Below, in pieces: positions 8,421-16,594 of a stretch of 64,000 bases of DNA (its first letter is position 1; every line of letters begins with the position of its first letter). Where the stretch lies: the NCBI RefSeq assembly GCF_037908215.1, contig NZ_JBBLZC010000005.1, forward strand, positions 124,001 to 188,000. The letters are read 5' to 3'. The notes under the pieces were generated by a model that saw nothing but the letters and a program-made list of their open reading frames with translations, ran no database searches and had not been told where the DNA came from. The position numbers and the translations under genes are program-made. The stretch comes from Benzoatithermus flavus. GTDB lineage: Bacteria; Pseudomonadota; Alphaproteobacteria; Geminicoccales; Geminicoccaceae.

Positions 8421-8717
8421 TCAGACGAGCTGGCTGCGCGGCAGACCCGGCGGCAGCTCGATGTTGACCTCGAGCACCGAGATGCTCTCGCCCTTGTCGA
8501 TGTCGACCTTCACCTTGTTCGGGTCGACCTCGACATATTTGCGGATGACCTCGAGCAGCTCGCGCTGCAGCAGCGGCAGGAAATCGTAGGCCGGCCCCGC
8601 CGTGCGCTCGTGGGCGATGATCACCTGCAGCCGCTGCTTCGCCGTCTCCGCCGACGGCGGGCGACGGCTGAGCTTCAGGAATTCCAGCAGTCTCACGCGC
8701 TTCTCCGCAGGAGCCAT
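8421..8717 (-). CDS. minE: cell division topological specificity factor MinE
   Basis: MinE stimulates the MinD ATPase and drives pole-to-pole oscillation of MinCD, restricting FtsZ assembly to midcell. The 98-residue protein has the anti-MinCD helix region (ETAKQRLQVIIAHERT) and the C-terminal topological specificity domain ending in VDPNKVKVDIDKGESISVLE. It overlaps the end of minD by 25 bases, the usual coupled arrangement. It is convergent with argE across only 32 bases. Confidence 0.96.
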   Translation of the reverse strand: MAPAEKRVRLLEFLKLSRRPPSAETAKQRLQVIIAHERTAGPAYDFLPLLQRELLEVIRKYVEVDPNKVKVDIDKGESISVLEVNIELPPGLPRSQLV

Positions 8718-9508
8718 TGCATGAAGCCGCGCTTGGGCGGGGCGACGAAGCGCAGCTCGAGCTGCTCGCCCATGAGGCGGCGAACCGCATCCATGTAGGC
8801 CTGCCCGGCGGTCGAGCGCTCGTCGAGCACGACCGGCATGCCGATGTTGGAGGCCTGGAGCACGGCCTCGTCCTGCGGGATCACGCCCAGGAGCGGGATC
8901 GCCAGGATTTCGAGCACGTCCTCGAGCTTCAGCATCTCGCCCTTCTGCACCCGCTCGACATCGTAACGGGTGAGCAGGAGGTGCTGCCTAATCGGCTCCT
9001 GGCCCAGCTCGGCGCGGCGCGACTTGCTGTTGAGGATGCCGATGATCCGGTCGCTGTCGCGGACCGAGGAGACTTCCGGGTTGGTGACGACGATGGCCTC
9101 GTCGGCGAAGTAGAGCGCCATCTGCGCGCCCTTCTCGATCCCGGCCGGGCTGTCGCAGATGATATAGTCGAAGTCCTGTCGCAGCTCCTCGAGTGCCTTC
9201 TCGACGCCCTCGCGGTGGAGCGCGTCCTTGTCGCGGGTCTGCGAGGTCGGGAGGATGTAGAGATTCTCGACCCGCTTGTCCTTGATCAAGGCCTGGTGCA
9301 GGCGGATGCCGTCGTTGATGACGTTGATGAAGTCGAACACGACGCGCCGCTCGCAGCCCATGACGAGATCGAGGTTGCGCAGCCCCACGTCGAAGTCGAT
9401 GACGACCGTCTTCTTGCCCTGGAGCGCCAGGCCCGTGCCGATGGCGGCAGCCGAAGTGGTCTTGCCGACCCCGCCTTTGCCCGACGTGACCACGATAACC
9501 TTTGCCAA
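8693..9508 (-). CDS. minD: septum site-determining ATPase MinD, TTG start
   Basis: Membrane-cycling ATPase that recruits MinC. The deviant Walker A motif SGKGGVGKTT lies near the N terminus, the signature Lys follows KVIVVT, and the C-terminal membrane-targeting amphipathic helix includes PPKRGFMQWLLRR. I start it at TTG 9508 because translation there gives (M)AKVIVVTSGKGG, the conserved N terminus, and a GGAGGG ribosome-binding site directly precedes it. The upstream in-frame extension to 9655 overlaps minC and is not conserved. This gives 271 residues, the usual size. Confidence 0.96.
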   Translation of the reverse strand: MAKVIVVTSGKGGVGKTTSAAAIGTGLALQGKKTVVIDFDVGLRNLDLVMGCERRVVFDFINVINDGIRLHQALIKDKRVENLYILPTSQTRDKDALHREGVEKALEELRQDFDYIICDSPAGIEKGAQMALYFADEAIVVTNPEVSSVRDSDRIIGILNSKSRRAELGQEPIRQHLLLTRYDVERVQKGEMLKLEDVLEILAIPLLGVIPQDEAVLQASNIGMPVVLDERSTAGQAYMDAVRRLMGEQLELRFVAPPKRGFMQWLLRRSA

Positions 9509-9554
9509 ATCACCCTCCTCGAACCGGCCCCTGGATCCCGCTGCTCTTGTCCGC

Positions 9555-10412
9555 TCACGATGCGGCATGGATGACCAGCCGCTCGTGCTCCAGCGCCACG
9601 CGTGCGCGCTTGCGCAGGAGCCTCGGCTCGATCTCCTCGTTGACGAGATGCACACCTGCGATCGAGATCAGTTCGGCCTCGAGCTGGTCGCAGAAGATCA
9701 GAGCACTCTCGTCGCCCTCGATCCCGGCGAAAGCGCGCCCGCGCAGCGTGCCGTAGACATGGATGTGCCCGGTTGCGGCGAGTTCCGCGCCGGGGCTGAC
9801 CGAGGCCAAAACCACGAGATCACCCTCGGTCGTGATCTGCTGACCGCCGCGCACGGGCTCGCGCACGACGAGCGCCGGCGCGCGGCGAGGCACGGCTGCC
9901 GTCGCCGCCGGCCGCCGGGGAGCCGCCGGCGGTCCTTCGGGAGGTGCTGCCTCCCTGGGCTGGCTGCCCGCACCGAAGACGGCGAGCCCTGCCGCCAGCG
10001 CCGCCTCGTTCCAGGCCGGCGAGCCGTTCTGGATACCGACCGGTGTGAGCCGATGCTCCCGCAGCCGCTCGACGAAGGCAGCGAGGTCAATGGGTGAAGA
10101 AGCCGCGAGCGGGCCGACATCGAGCACCACCGGCGCATGGCGGAAGAAGTCCGGCGAGTGCGCCACCTTGTCGACCAGAAGTGGAAAGAAGTCGGGACTG
10201 TCCGGTGCGAGCAGACGAAGCGCAAGCATGGTCTGCAGCGAGCCTCGCACTTGAAACGGAAGCTGGCGCACCTCGCCTGACGCCCTGGTCACGGCCACTG
10301 TTCCCACCTGACCACCTCGTCCTGCGCGCGCTGCCCCGCGACCGGCGCGCGCTTGTTCGTCATCGATTGTGTCCACAAGATCTTGTAGCTCGGCGCGAGC
10401 CGGATCATGCAT
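9555..10412 (-). CDS. minC: septum formation inhibitor MinC
   Basis: FtsZ antagonist recruited by MinD. The 285-residue protein has an N-terminal domain (about residues 45-140, LPFQVRGSLQTMLALRL to GIQNG), a Pro/Ala-rich linker, and a C-terminal beta-helix domain (REPVRGGQQITTEGDLVVLASVSPGAELAATGHIHVYG read in two blocks, then GTLRGRAFAG and CDQLEAELISIAG) that dimerises and binds MinD. The first 35 or so residues are poorly conserved, so the true start may be further in. The gene begins 18 bases after trmFO, so min expression may share the trmFO promoter. Confidence 0.94.
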   Translation of the reverse strand: MHDPARAELQDLVDTIDDEQARAGRGAARAGRGGQVGTVAVTRASGEVRQLPFQVRGSLQTMLALRLLAPDSPDFFPLLVDKVAHSPDFFRHAPVVLDVGPLAASSPIDLAAFVERLREHRLTPVGIQNGSPAWNEAALAAGLAVFGAGSQPREAAPPEGPPAAPRRPAATAAVPRRAPALVVREPVRGGQQITTEGDLVVLASVSPGAELAATGHIHVYGTLRGRAFAGIEGDESALIFCDQLEAELISIAGVHLVNEEIEPRLLRKRARVALEHERLVIHAAS

Positions 10413-10430
10413 TCGGTAGTTCGCGCATTA

Positions 10431-11807
10431 CTAGTCATTTTCAGCCGATTGGCAAGCAGCCATCCTGGGATTTCCACAGGCAAGAGACCAGGCATCCAGC
10501 GCCGCGAGCGCCCGGCGCGCGAGTGCCGGCTTGCGCTCGTGCCTGGGCGTGCCCTCCGGAGGCGGCGGGAACAGGCCGAAATTGACGTTCATGGGCTGGA
10601 AGGTGGCGGCATCCGCGCCACCGGTGATGTGTGCGAGCAGCGCGCCGTGCGCGGTCTCGGGCGGCGGCGGCATCGGCCGCTCGCCGCGCGCTTGCGCCGC
10701 CGTGAACAGCCCTGCCAGGAGACCCACGGCGGCGCTCTCGACATAGCCCTCGCAGCCCGTGACCTGGCCCGCGAAGCGGATGTGGGGTGCGGCTTTGAGG
10801 CGCAAGGTGCCGTCCAGAAGGCGCGGGCTGTTGATGAAGGTGTTGCGGTGCAGGCCGCCGAGGCGCGCGAACTGGGCATGCTCGAGGCCGGGGATCATCC
10901 GGAACACCCGCACCTGCTCGCCGTGGCGCAGCTTGGTCTGGAAGCCCACCATGTTGAACAGCGTGCCGAGCGCGTTGTCCTGGCGGAGCTGGACCACGGC
11001 CCAAGGCCGGCGGCCGGTGCGCGGGTCGGTGAGGCCCACGGGCTTCATCGGTCCGAAGCGCAGCGTGTCGCGGCCGCGCTCGGCCATGACCTCGATCGGC
11101 AGGCAGCCTTCGAAGTAGGGGGTCGACTTCTCCCAGTCCTTGAACTCGGCCTTCTCGGCCGAAAGGAGAGCGTCGACAAAGGCCTCGTACTGCTCGCGAT
11201 CCAAAGGACAGTTGATGTAGTCGGCCCCGCCGCCGCCCGGACCCGCCTTGTCGTAGCGCGACTGGAACCAGGCCACCTCCATGTCGATGGTCTCGCGATG
11301 GACGATGGGGGCGATGGCGTCGAAGAAGGCGAGATGCTCCTCGCCGCCCTTCCTGCGGATGTCCTCGGCCAGCGCCGGCGAGGTGAGGGGGCCGGTCGCG
11401 ACGATGGCAAGGCCCCAATCGGCGGGCGGGAGTGCCGTCACCTCCTCGCGCCGGATGGTGACGAGCGGCTCGTCCTCGAGGGTCCGGGTCACCGCGGTGG
11501 CGAACGCCTCGCGATCGACGGCGAGCGCACCGCCCGCCGGCAGCTTGTGCCGGTCGCCCATCGCCATCACGAGCGAGCCCAGCCGGCGCATCTCCTCGTG
11601 CAGAAGGCCGACGGCGTTGCCCATGGCGTCGTCCGAGCGGAACGAGTTCGAGCAGACGAGCTCGGCGAGCCGGTCGGTTTTATGCGCATCCGTGGCCCGC
11701 ACCGGCCGCATCTCGTGCAGGATCACCGGCACGCCGCGACGGGCCAGTTGCCAGGCGGCCTCGCTTCCGGCGAGCCCGCCGCCGATCACGTGGACCGCTG
11801 CCACCAT
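10431..11807 (-). CDS. trmFO: folate/FAD-dependent tRNA (uracil-54-C5) methyltransferase TrmFO
   Basis: Forms ribothymidine-54 in tRNA using 5,10-methylene-tetrahydrofolate and FADH2. The 458 residues match the family. The FAD-binding motif is GGGLAGSEAAWQLARRG at the N terminus, followed by LHEMRP and the characteristic LAELVCSNSFRSD, which carries a functional Cys. FFDAIAPIV, GGGGADYINCPLDREQY, FEGCLPIEVMAERG and TFQPMNVNFGLFP are all TrmFO signatures. Genomes with TrmFO usually lack a SAM-dependent TrmA for this position. It lies upstream of minCDE on the same strand. Confidence 0.96.
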   Translation of the reverse strand: MVAAVHVIGGGLAGSEAAWQLARRGVPVILHEMRPVRATDAHKTDRLAELVCSNSFRSDDAMGNAVGLLHEEMRRLGSLVMAMGDRHKLPAGGALAVDREAFATAVTRTLEDEPLVTIRREEVTALPPADWGLAIVATGPLTSPALAEDIRRKGGEEHLAFFDAIAPIVHRETIDMEVAWFQSRYDKAGPGGGGADYINCPLDREQYEAFVDALLSAEKAEFKDWEKSTPYFEGCLPIEVMAERGRDTLRFGPMKPVGLTDPRTGRRPWAVVQLRQDNALGTLFNMVGFQTKLRHGEQVRVFRMIPGLEHAQFARLGGLHRNTFINSPRLLDGTLRLKAAPHIRFAGQVTGCEGYVESAAVGLLAGLFTAAQARGERPMPPPPETAHGALLAHITGGADAATFQPMNVNFGLFPPPPEGTPRHERKPALARRALAALDAWSLACGNPRMAACQSAEND

Positions 11808-11876
11808 GACGAGTCGCTCCCTCCTCGGCTATCGGAGGGCCTGACATAGCGAGCGTTCGGCGGAATCGCCAGAGCT

Positions 11877-12275
11877 TCAGGCGCTGTCCGTGGGCCAATG
11901 GTCCTCGACCCGCACCGCTTCGTCCATGCCGGGCCAGGGCGGCATGGTGACGATGACGAGCCGCAGCGGCTCGGTGCCGACGTTGCGGAACTGGAAGCGG
12001 GTACCCAGGGGGATCGAGTGCGCCGTGCCGGGCAGGAGCGGCACCACCGCCTCGTGCTCGCCCTGGCGGCGCCAGAGCTCGCCCTCGCCCTCGAGCACGT
12101 ACCAGAGCTCGTCGACGGTGCGGTGGGTGACGGCGAGCGAGACGCCCCCGGGCGGCAGCGTGCAATGGACCATGCTGCCGCCCCTCACCTGGGGCAGGAG
12201 GCGGATCTCCGAGCCGTCGGGGGCGAGGACATCGCAGGCAGCCGCGGGTGTGCCGCTGGCGAACGGGACGGTCAT
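11877..12275 (-). CDS. small cupin-fold protein
   Basis: A 132-residue single-domain cupin. It shows conserved beta-barrel motif pieces THRTVDELWYVLEGEGELW and a second block PGTAHSIPLGTRFQFRN, with a candidate metal ligand set (His, Glu, His). I prefer ATG 12275, which has AGGAAG upstream, over GTG 12296, which overlaps the stop of the transporter gene; both are possible. It directly follows the TauE-like gene, so the two are probably co-transcribed. Substrate is unknown. The fold call is firm; the function is not. Confidence 0.8.
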   Translation of the reverse strand: MTVPFASGTPAAACDVLAPDGSEIRLLPQVRGGSMVHCTLPPGGVSLAVTHRTVDELWYVLEGEGELWRRQGEHEAVVPLLPGTAHSIPLGTRFQFRNVGTEPLRLVIVTMPPWPGMDEAVRVEDHWPTDSA

Positions 12276-12292
12276 GGGCGCTTCCTGGCAGA

Positions 12293-13057
12293 TCACAGCT
12301 TCAGGAAATACCAGACCGTGAGCAGCGCACCCACCCCGATGACGATGATCCGGAAGATGCGCTGCGGCAGGCGGCGTGCGATCCGCGCCCCGGCGAAGCC
12401 GCCGAGCGCGGCACCCGCCATCATGGTGAGCGCTGCGGGCCAGACCACCACGCCCTGGAAAATGAAGATCGCCACCGCCACGCCGTTCACCAGCGCCGAG
12501 ACGCCGTTCTTGACCGCGTTCGCGACCCTCAGCTCCTCGAGTCCGGCGATGGCGAGCCCGGCCAGCAGCATGATGCCGAGCCCGGCGCCGAAATAGCCGC
12601 CATAGATCATGACGGCCAGGAGCAGCAGGACCACGCCCGGCGAGAGGCGCAGGCCGCCCTGGTGAGTCGCGTGGCGTGCGCGCACGGCCGTCAGGATGCG
12701 CGGGCTGAAGGCGAACAGGAGGGTCGCCACGAGCAGCAGGAACGGCACCAGCACCATGAAGGCGCGATCACTGGTCACGAGCAGGAGCACAGCACCCGCA
12801 GCTCCGCCGGCGAGGCCGAACAGGCCGAGGATCGGCAGCATGCGCTCGATGTCGGCGAGATCGCGGCGCTGCGCCCAGGCCGCGACCAGGCTCGCCGGGA
12901 CGAGGGCCGTGGTGTTGGAGGCGTTGGCCGTGACGGGCGGAATGCCTACGGCCAGCATGGCAGGGAAGGTGAAGAAGGTGGCTCCGCCGGCGATGGCGTT
13001 GACCGTGCCACCAGCGAACCCGGCGACGAACAGGAGGAGAATCTGAAAGAACGACAA
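12293..13057 (-). CDS. TauE/SafE-family membrane transporter (sulfite exporter type)
   Basis: Predicted eight-helix inner-membrane permease of the TSUP family, which includes exporters of sulfite, sulfoacetate and related anions. From TTG 13057 (GGGAG about eight bases upstream) it has 254 residues and begins MSFFQILLLFVAGFAGG. The family pattern GGTVNAIAGGATFFTFPAML is followed by NASNTTALVP, and the second half repeats the fold with GAGLGIMLLAGLAI and NAVKNGVSALVN. The in-frame extension to 13243 is charged, Arg/Pro-rich and unlike the family, so I leave it out. Substrate unknown. Confidence 0.85.
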   Translation of the reverse strand: MSFFQILLLFVAGFAGGTVNAIAGGATFFTFPAMLAVGIPPVTANASNTTALVPASLVAAWAQRRDLADIERMLPILGLFGLAGGAAGAVLLLVTSDRAFMVLVPFLLLVATLLFAFSPRILTAVRARHATHQGGLRLSPGVVLLLLAVMIYGGYFGAGLGIMLLAGLAIAGLEELRVANAVKNGVSALVNGVAVAIFIFQGVVVWPAALTMMAGAALGGFAGARIARRLPQRIFRIIVIGVGALLTVWYFLKL

Positions 13058-13411
13058 GGCGCTGCTCCCACCGTGACAGGGGCCGCTTAGCGCAGCGCGC
13101 GCGCCTCGTCTTCCCGGAAAAAGTGCAAACCGTGCCGGAGGGCCGGACCGCAGGCCGGGGCCATCGCTCCGCGTCCGCCGGTCCGGTTCCGCCTGCCTCA
13201 GGAGAGCAGCAGCAGAAGGAACAGCCCGGCTACAACCAGCCAAGCGGCAAGGTGATCGCCTGGACGGACGTAGCCGAGCCGAGCCCCGTCACATATCGCC
13301 ATGTCCCGCTTCCATCTTCGAATGGCCGATAGTCCTGCAGACTATCCCAGCTTTGGGCGGAGCAATCTGTGACCGGACGCACAAACCCCGGTCATGGGCC
13401 TCGAGGCGGGC
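13058..13411. other. 354-base gap, no gene recognised
   Basis: The stretch separates the TauE-like gene from the downstream MFS gene. Only short frames without family resemblance or ribosome-binding sites are visible. It must contain the promoter for the transporter-cupin pair, but I see no convincing -35/-10 or hairpin. Confidence 0.5.
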
Positions 13412-14635
13412 TCAGCCGCCTGCTGCCGCCGGCTGCGGGCGACGCGGCGAGATCGAGACGGCAGTGAGAATGCTCAAGGTCATCACGGCAGCGGCGGTCG
13501 CGAACACGGCAGCCGGTCGGCCGGCGTCGAGCAGCGTGCCGATCAGGGCCGGGCTCAAGGTGGCGCCGAGATCGAGCCCGGAATAGACGAAGCCGAACAC
13601 CTTGCCCGAAGCGCCCTTGGGGGCTGCCGAGCGCACCAGCATGTCGCGCGACGGCGTGGTGAGGCCGCTGAGAGCGCCGGCGAGCGTCACCATGACGAGG
13701 AGCACGAGCGGTGGCATGGCCACCCGGCCGACGAGGAGCAGGACGAGCGCGGCCAGCGCCAGGCCACCCAGGATGATGCGTTGATGCCGGCCGCTCCGGT
13801 CGGCAAGGACCCCGCCTGCCATGGTGCCGGCCGCACTGCCGGCCATGAAGGCGGTCACGGAGGCGGTCGCCACCACCATGGGCAGGCCGTAGAGCTTCGT
13901 CAGCGAGAGCGGCATGAAGCTCTGGAGCGCCACGAGCGCGGTCGACTGCAGGGCGAAGAAGGCGAAGCACAAGACGATCGGCAGGGCGGTGAACACTCTG
14001 AGATGGCCCACGAGCGCGGCGCCGGCGCCGACACCTTCCGGCGTGCGGTGCGCCGGGGTCTCGAGCAGGCTGCGGTGGGAGAGGACGAGGGCCGTGAGTA
14101 CCAGGCCGATGGCACCACTCGCGAGCAGAGCCGCCCGCCACGATGTGGCGGCGGCGAGGGAGGCGACGAGGACGGGGGCGAGCGCCCATCCCACCGTGCC
14201 GCCCACCGTATGGATGCTGAACGCGCGCGCCATCCGGTTCTGGGCCACGTGATGACCGAGGATCGCGTAGTCGGCCGGATGGAACACGCTGTTGCCGAGC
14301 CCCATGAGGACGGCGGCGGGTAGGAGCATGGCCCAGCTCGGGGCGAGGCTCGCGAGGATGGCGCCGGCGCCGAGAAAGGCGAGGCCGCCGGCGAGCACGC
14401 GCGCGGCACCGATCCGGTCGACCACGAATCCGGCCGGCGTCTGGCACAAGCCCGAGGTCGCGTAGAACACCGACATCAAGAGGCCGAGCTCGACGTAGCT
14501 CACGCCGAAGCTCGCCTTGAGCAGCGGGAACAAGGGCGGCAGGACGAGCTGGAAGAAATGGCTGCCGCCATGGGCGACGCCCACGACGCCGATGATCCGG
14601 GCATCGTGCCGGAAGCTGGGAACGACGGTTGCCAT
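13412..14635 (-). CDS. MFS transporter (Fsr/YbfB-like, 12 helices)
   Basis: Major facilitator with 407 residues and about 12 predicted helices. The N-half motif A region reads GFVVDRIGAARVLAGG, and the C-half equivalent is GGVLADRSGRHQRIILGG. The N-terminal helix has VAHGGSHFFQLVLPPLFPLL, a pattern I associate with the fosmidomycin-resistance-like branch, with NSVFHPADYAILGHHV in the fourth helix region. These are usually drug or metabolite exporters. It stands alone, with no linked regulator, so the substrate cannot be given. GTG or other starts close to 14635 are possible but would change little. Confidence 0.85.
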   Translation of the reverse strand: MATVVPSFRHDARIIGVVGVAHGGSHFFQLVLPPLFPLLKASFGVSYVELGLLMSVFYATSGLCQTPAGFVVDRIGAARVLAGGLAFLGAGAILASLAPSWAMLLPAAVLMGLGNSVFHPADYAILGHHVAQNRMARAFSIHTVGGTVGWALAPVLVASLAAATSWRAALLASGAIGLVLTALVLSHRSLLETPAHRTPEGVGAGAALVGHLRVFTALPIVLCFAFFALQSTALVALQSFMPLSLTKLYGLPMVVATASVTAFMAGSAAGTMAGGVLADRSGRHQRIILGGLALAALVLLLVGRVAMPPLVLLVMVTLAGALSGLTTPSRDMLVRSAAPKGASGKVFGFVYSGLDLGATLSPALIGTLLDAGRPAAVFATAAAVMTLSILTAVSISPRRPQPAAAGG

Positions 14636-14759
14636 AGCGGGCCCGAGCGAAGAGGGAGCTCAAGTCCGAGATGTAGGGGCGCTCATTCGGGAAACACCAG
14701 CTTCGGGGCGGACATCGTGCCGCAGCCCTGCCATGCGCGAGGCGCAGAGCGCGCCGGGC

Positions 14760-15080
14760 TCAGCCGAGTTTTACCGCCGTACCGCTGGCCGAGACCATCA
14801 GCATGCTGCCCTCCTTGCCGACGACCTCGTAATCGAGATCGACTCCGATCACGGCATTGGCGCCGAGCGCCTTGGCCTCCTCGACCATGTCCTCGACCGC
14901 ACGGTCGCGGGCGCTCTTCAGCACGCGCTCGTACGCCCCGGAGCGGCCGCCGACCACGTCGCGAATGGAGGCGAAGAAGTCGCGGAACACGTTGGCACCC
15001 AGGATCGCCTCGCCGCTGACGAGGCCGTAATACTCGACGACGGGCCGGCCCTGGATCTCGCCCGTGGTGGTGACGATCAT
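14760..15080 (-). CDS. YbjQ/DUF74-family protein
   Basis: A 106-residue protein of the UPF0145 (YbjQ) family, a small beta-alpha fold that forms pentamers in solved structures; its function is unknown. Typical blocks: GEIQGRPVVEYYGLVSGEAI, DFFASIRDVVGGRSGAYE, AKALGANAVIGVDLDYE and MLMVSASGTAV. The start at ATG 15080 is set by the AAGGAAG site six bases upstream and by the family N terminus MIVTTT. The frame is open further upstream but carries no family signal. Confidence 0.9.
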   Translation of the reverse strand: MIVTTTGEIQGRPVVEYYGLVSGEAILGANVFRDFFASIRDVVGGRSGAYERVLKSARDRAVEDMVEEAKALGANAVIGVDLDYEVVGKEGSMLMVSASGTAVKLG

Positions 15081-15302
15081 GCAAGCTTCCTTCGGTGACG
15101 GTCTGCCCCACGGGCAGTCCGATCCAGCTCCATGCCGGAGCGGATCGCGGACGGCAAGGGCGATCGGACGATGCGGGGCGGGCGCGGGCCGCTCGTGACC
15201 CGGCCCGTGCCGACCGAACCCGGACTGCCCGCAGGACGATGTAGAGCGGATGCCGCCGTCGCCGCTCGCGATCGGCAGCATTCCATGGCTCGCCGCCCGC
15301 GT

Positions 15303-16472
15303 CTATTGCGGGGCGGGCGCCCCCTGTTGTGGGGTGGACGATTCGGGCGCGGCTACCGGCGGATTCGTGGCGGTCTCTCGGAGCTGCTGCTGCGCGTCCC
15401 TGACGCTCTGCTCGAGCTTCGCAGCCTGCGCCTCGAGGCCCGAGACCCTGGCCTGGGCCTGCTCGGCGGCGCGCCCGAGCTGGTCGAGCCGGCTCTGCGC
15501 CTCCTGCAGCGCGGTCTGCCGTGCCGCGAGCTCCGCCTCGGCGGTGCCGGCGTCGGCGTGCAGCTTGTTGAGACGCGCCTCCGCCTCGCCCGCGGCGCTC
15601 GTGAGCTCGGTCATGCGCTGCTGCAGCGCCTGCAGCTCGGCGTTGATCCGGTCGCGATTCGCGGTCGCCTGCTCGAGCTCGCTCTTGGCCTGATCCAGGG
15701 CCGAGCGCCGCTTCTGCAGCTCGGCCTCGGCCGCGGCCGCTTCCTGGGTGAGCTGGGCGAGGCGCGCCTCGGTGCCCGACACGGCGGCCGTGAGCTCGGT
15801 CGCCCGGCTCTCGAGGCCACGGGTCCGGCCCGCCGTCTCCTCGGCCGCCTTGTCGGCCTGCTCCAGCCTGGCGGTCGCCTCCTCGAGCGCGGAGCGGCGC
15901 TTGGCGAGCTCGCCCTCGGCCGTGCCGATGTCGCTCGTGAGCGACTGCAGGCGCTGCTCGGCCGCCGCCACGCTCGCGGCGAGCTCGGTCGCCCTTGCCT
16001 CGAGCTCCTTGGCGCGGGCGCTCGCGGTCTCGGCCGCCTTGATCTCCTGCTGCCGGGCCGCGAGATCCTGCTGCGCCTGGTCGAGCTGTGCCTTCAGCGC
16101 GTCCAGCCGCTGCTCGGCGTCGGCTGCCGCCTGCCTCAGGCCCGAGACCTGCTGCTCGGCGGCTTTTTGCGCATCCTGCAGCTCGCGGGCGCGGCTCTCG
16201 CTCTGGCTCAGCTCGTTGCGCGCGGTATCGAGGCGTCGGGTGATCGCGGCGAGATCGCCCGCGGCCTGGCGCTCCGCCGTGAGCGTGGCCTCGAGCTCGG
16301 CGATGCGCTGCTCGCGCGCCTTGAGCTGGTCCTGGGTCGCGGCCAGCGTCCTTTGCATCTCGCCGAGGCGGCTGTTGCGCTCGACCACCACCCCCCAGCC
16401 GACGAGCGCTGCGAGCAGCAGCACACCGAGGGCGATCCACGCCGCTCGCGGCCATGTCGAGATCGAGTCCAT
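15303..16472 (-). CDS. membrane-anchored long coiled-coil protein with three 63-residue repeats
   Basis: A 389-residue protein with one N-terminal membrane helix (about residues 11-30, WIALGVLLLAALVGWGVVV) followed by about 310 residues of heptad coiled coil rich in Ala, Gln, Glu and Leu, and a short Pro/Thr/Gln tail. The helix orientation suggests a periplasmic rod. Residues 158-220, 221-283 and 284-346 are three tandem repeats of exactly 63 residues, or nine heptads. ATG 16472 has a GGGGGAG site eight bases upstream; ATG 16505 is an alternative. Function unknown. Neighbours are a YbjQ protein and an EmrB-like exporter, with no obvious link to either. Confidence 0.8.
   Translation of the reverse strand: MDSISTWPRAAWIALGVLLLAALVGWGVVVERNSRLGEMQRTLAATQDQLKAREQRIAELEATLTAERQAAGDLAAITRRLDTARNELSQSESRARELQDAQKAAEQQVSGLRQAAADAEQRLDALKAQLDQAQQDLAARQQEIKAAETASARAKELEARATELAASVAAAEQRLQSLTSDIGTAEGELAKRRSALEEATARLEQADKAAEETAGRTRGLESRATELTAAVSGTEARLAQLTQEAAAAEAELQKRRSALDQAKSELEQATANRDRINAELQALQQRMTELTSAAGEAEARLNKLHADAGTAEAELAARQTALQEAQSRLDQLGRAAEQAQARVSGLEAQAAKLEQSVRDAQQQLRETATNPPVAAPESSTPQQGAPAPQ
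15435..16001 (-). repeat. three tandem 189-bp coding repeats
   Basis: This part of the coiled-coil gene encodes three consecutive units, each 63 codons, sharing the pattern TEL..A....EARL..L....TAEAEL..R..AL..A...L.Q...A. The exact 63-residue period keeps the heptad phase across unit boundaries. The units are diverged at DNA level, so this is an old internal duplication rather than a slippage tract. Confidence 0.7.
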
Positions 16473-16594
16473 CGGATAGGGCTCCCCCCTGCTTTCTTGC
16501 CCCATCCTAGCTACAGGCTCTTTCGTTGCGAGGCTACGGCGTCTTGATGCCGAATCACTGGCAGGCCGGCGCAGGACGCACGTCGAAGCGCCGC

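Noticed and set aside
10340..10480. Possible DnaA-box-like TGTCCACAA and TTTCCACAG near the minC start
   Set aside because: They lie in or next to coding sequence, are few and have no A+T-rich neighbour. The cluster at 63.4 kb fits an origin better.
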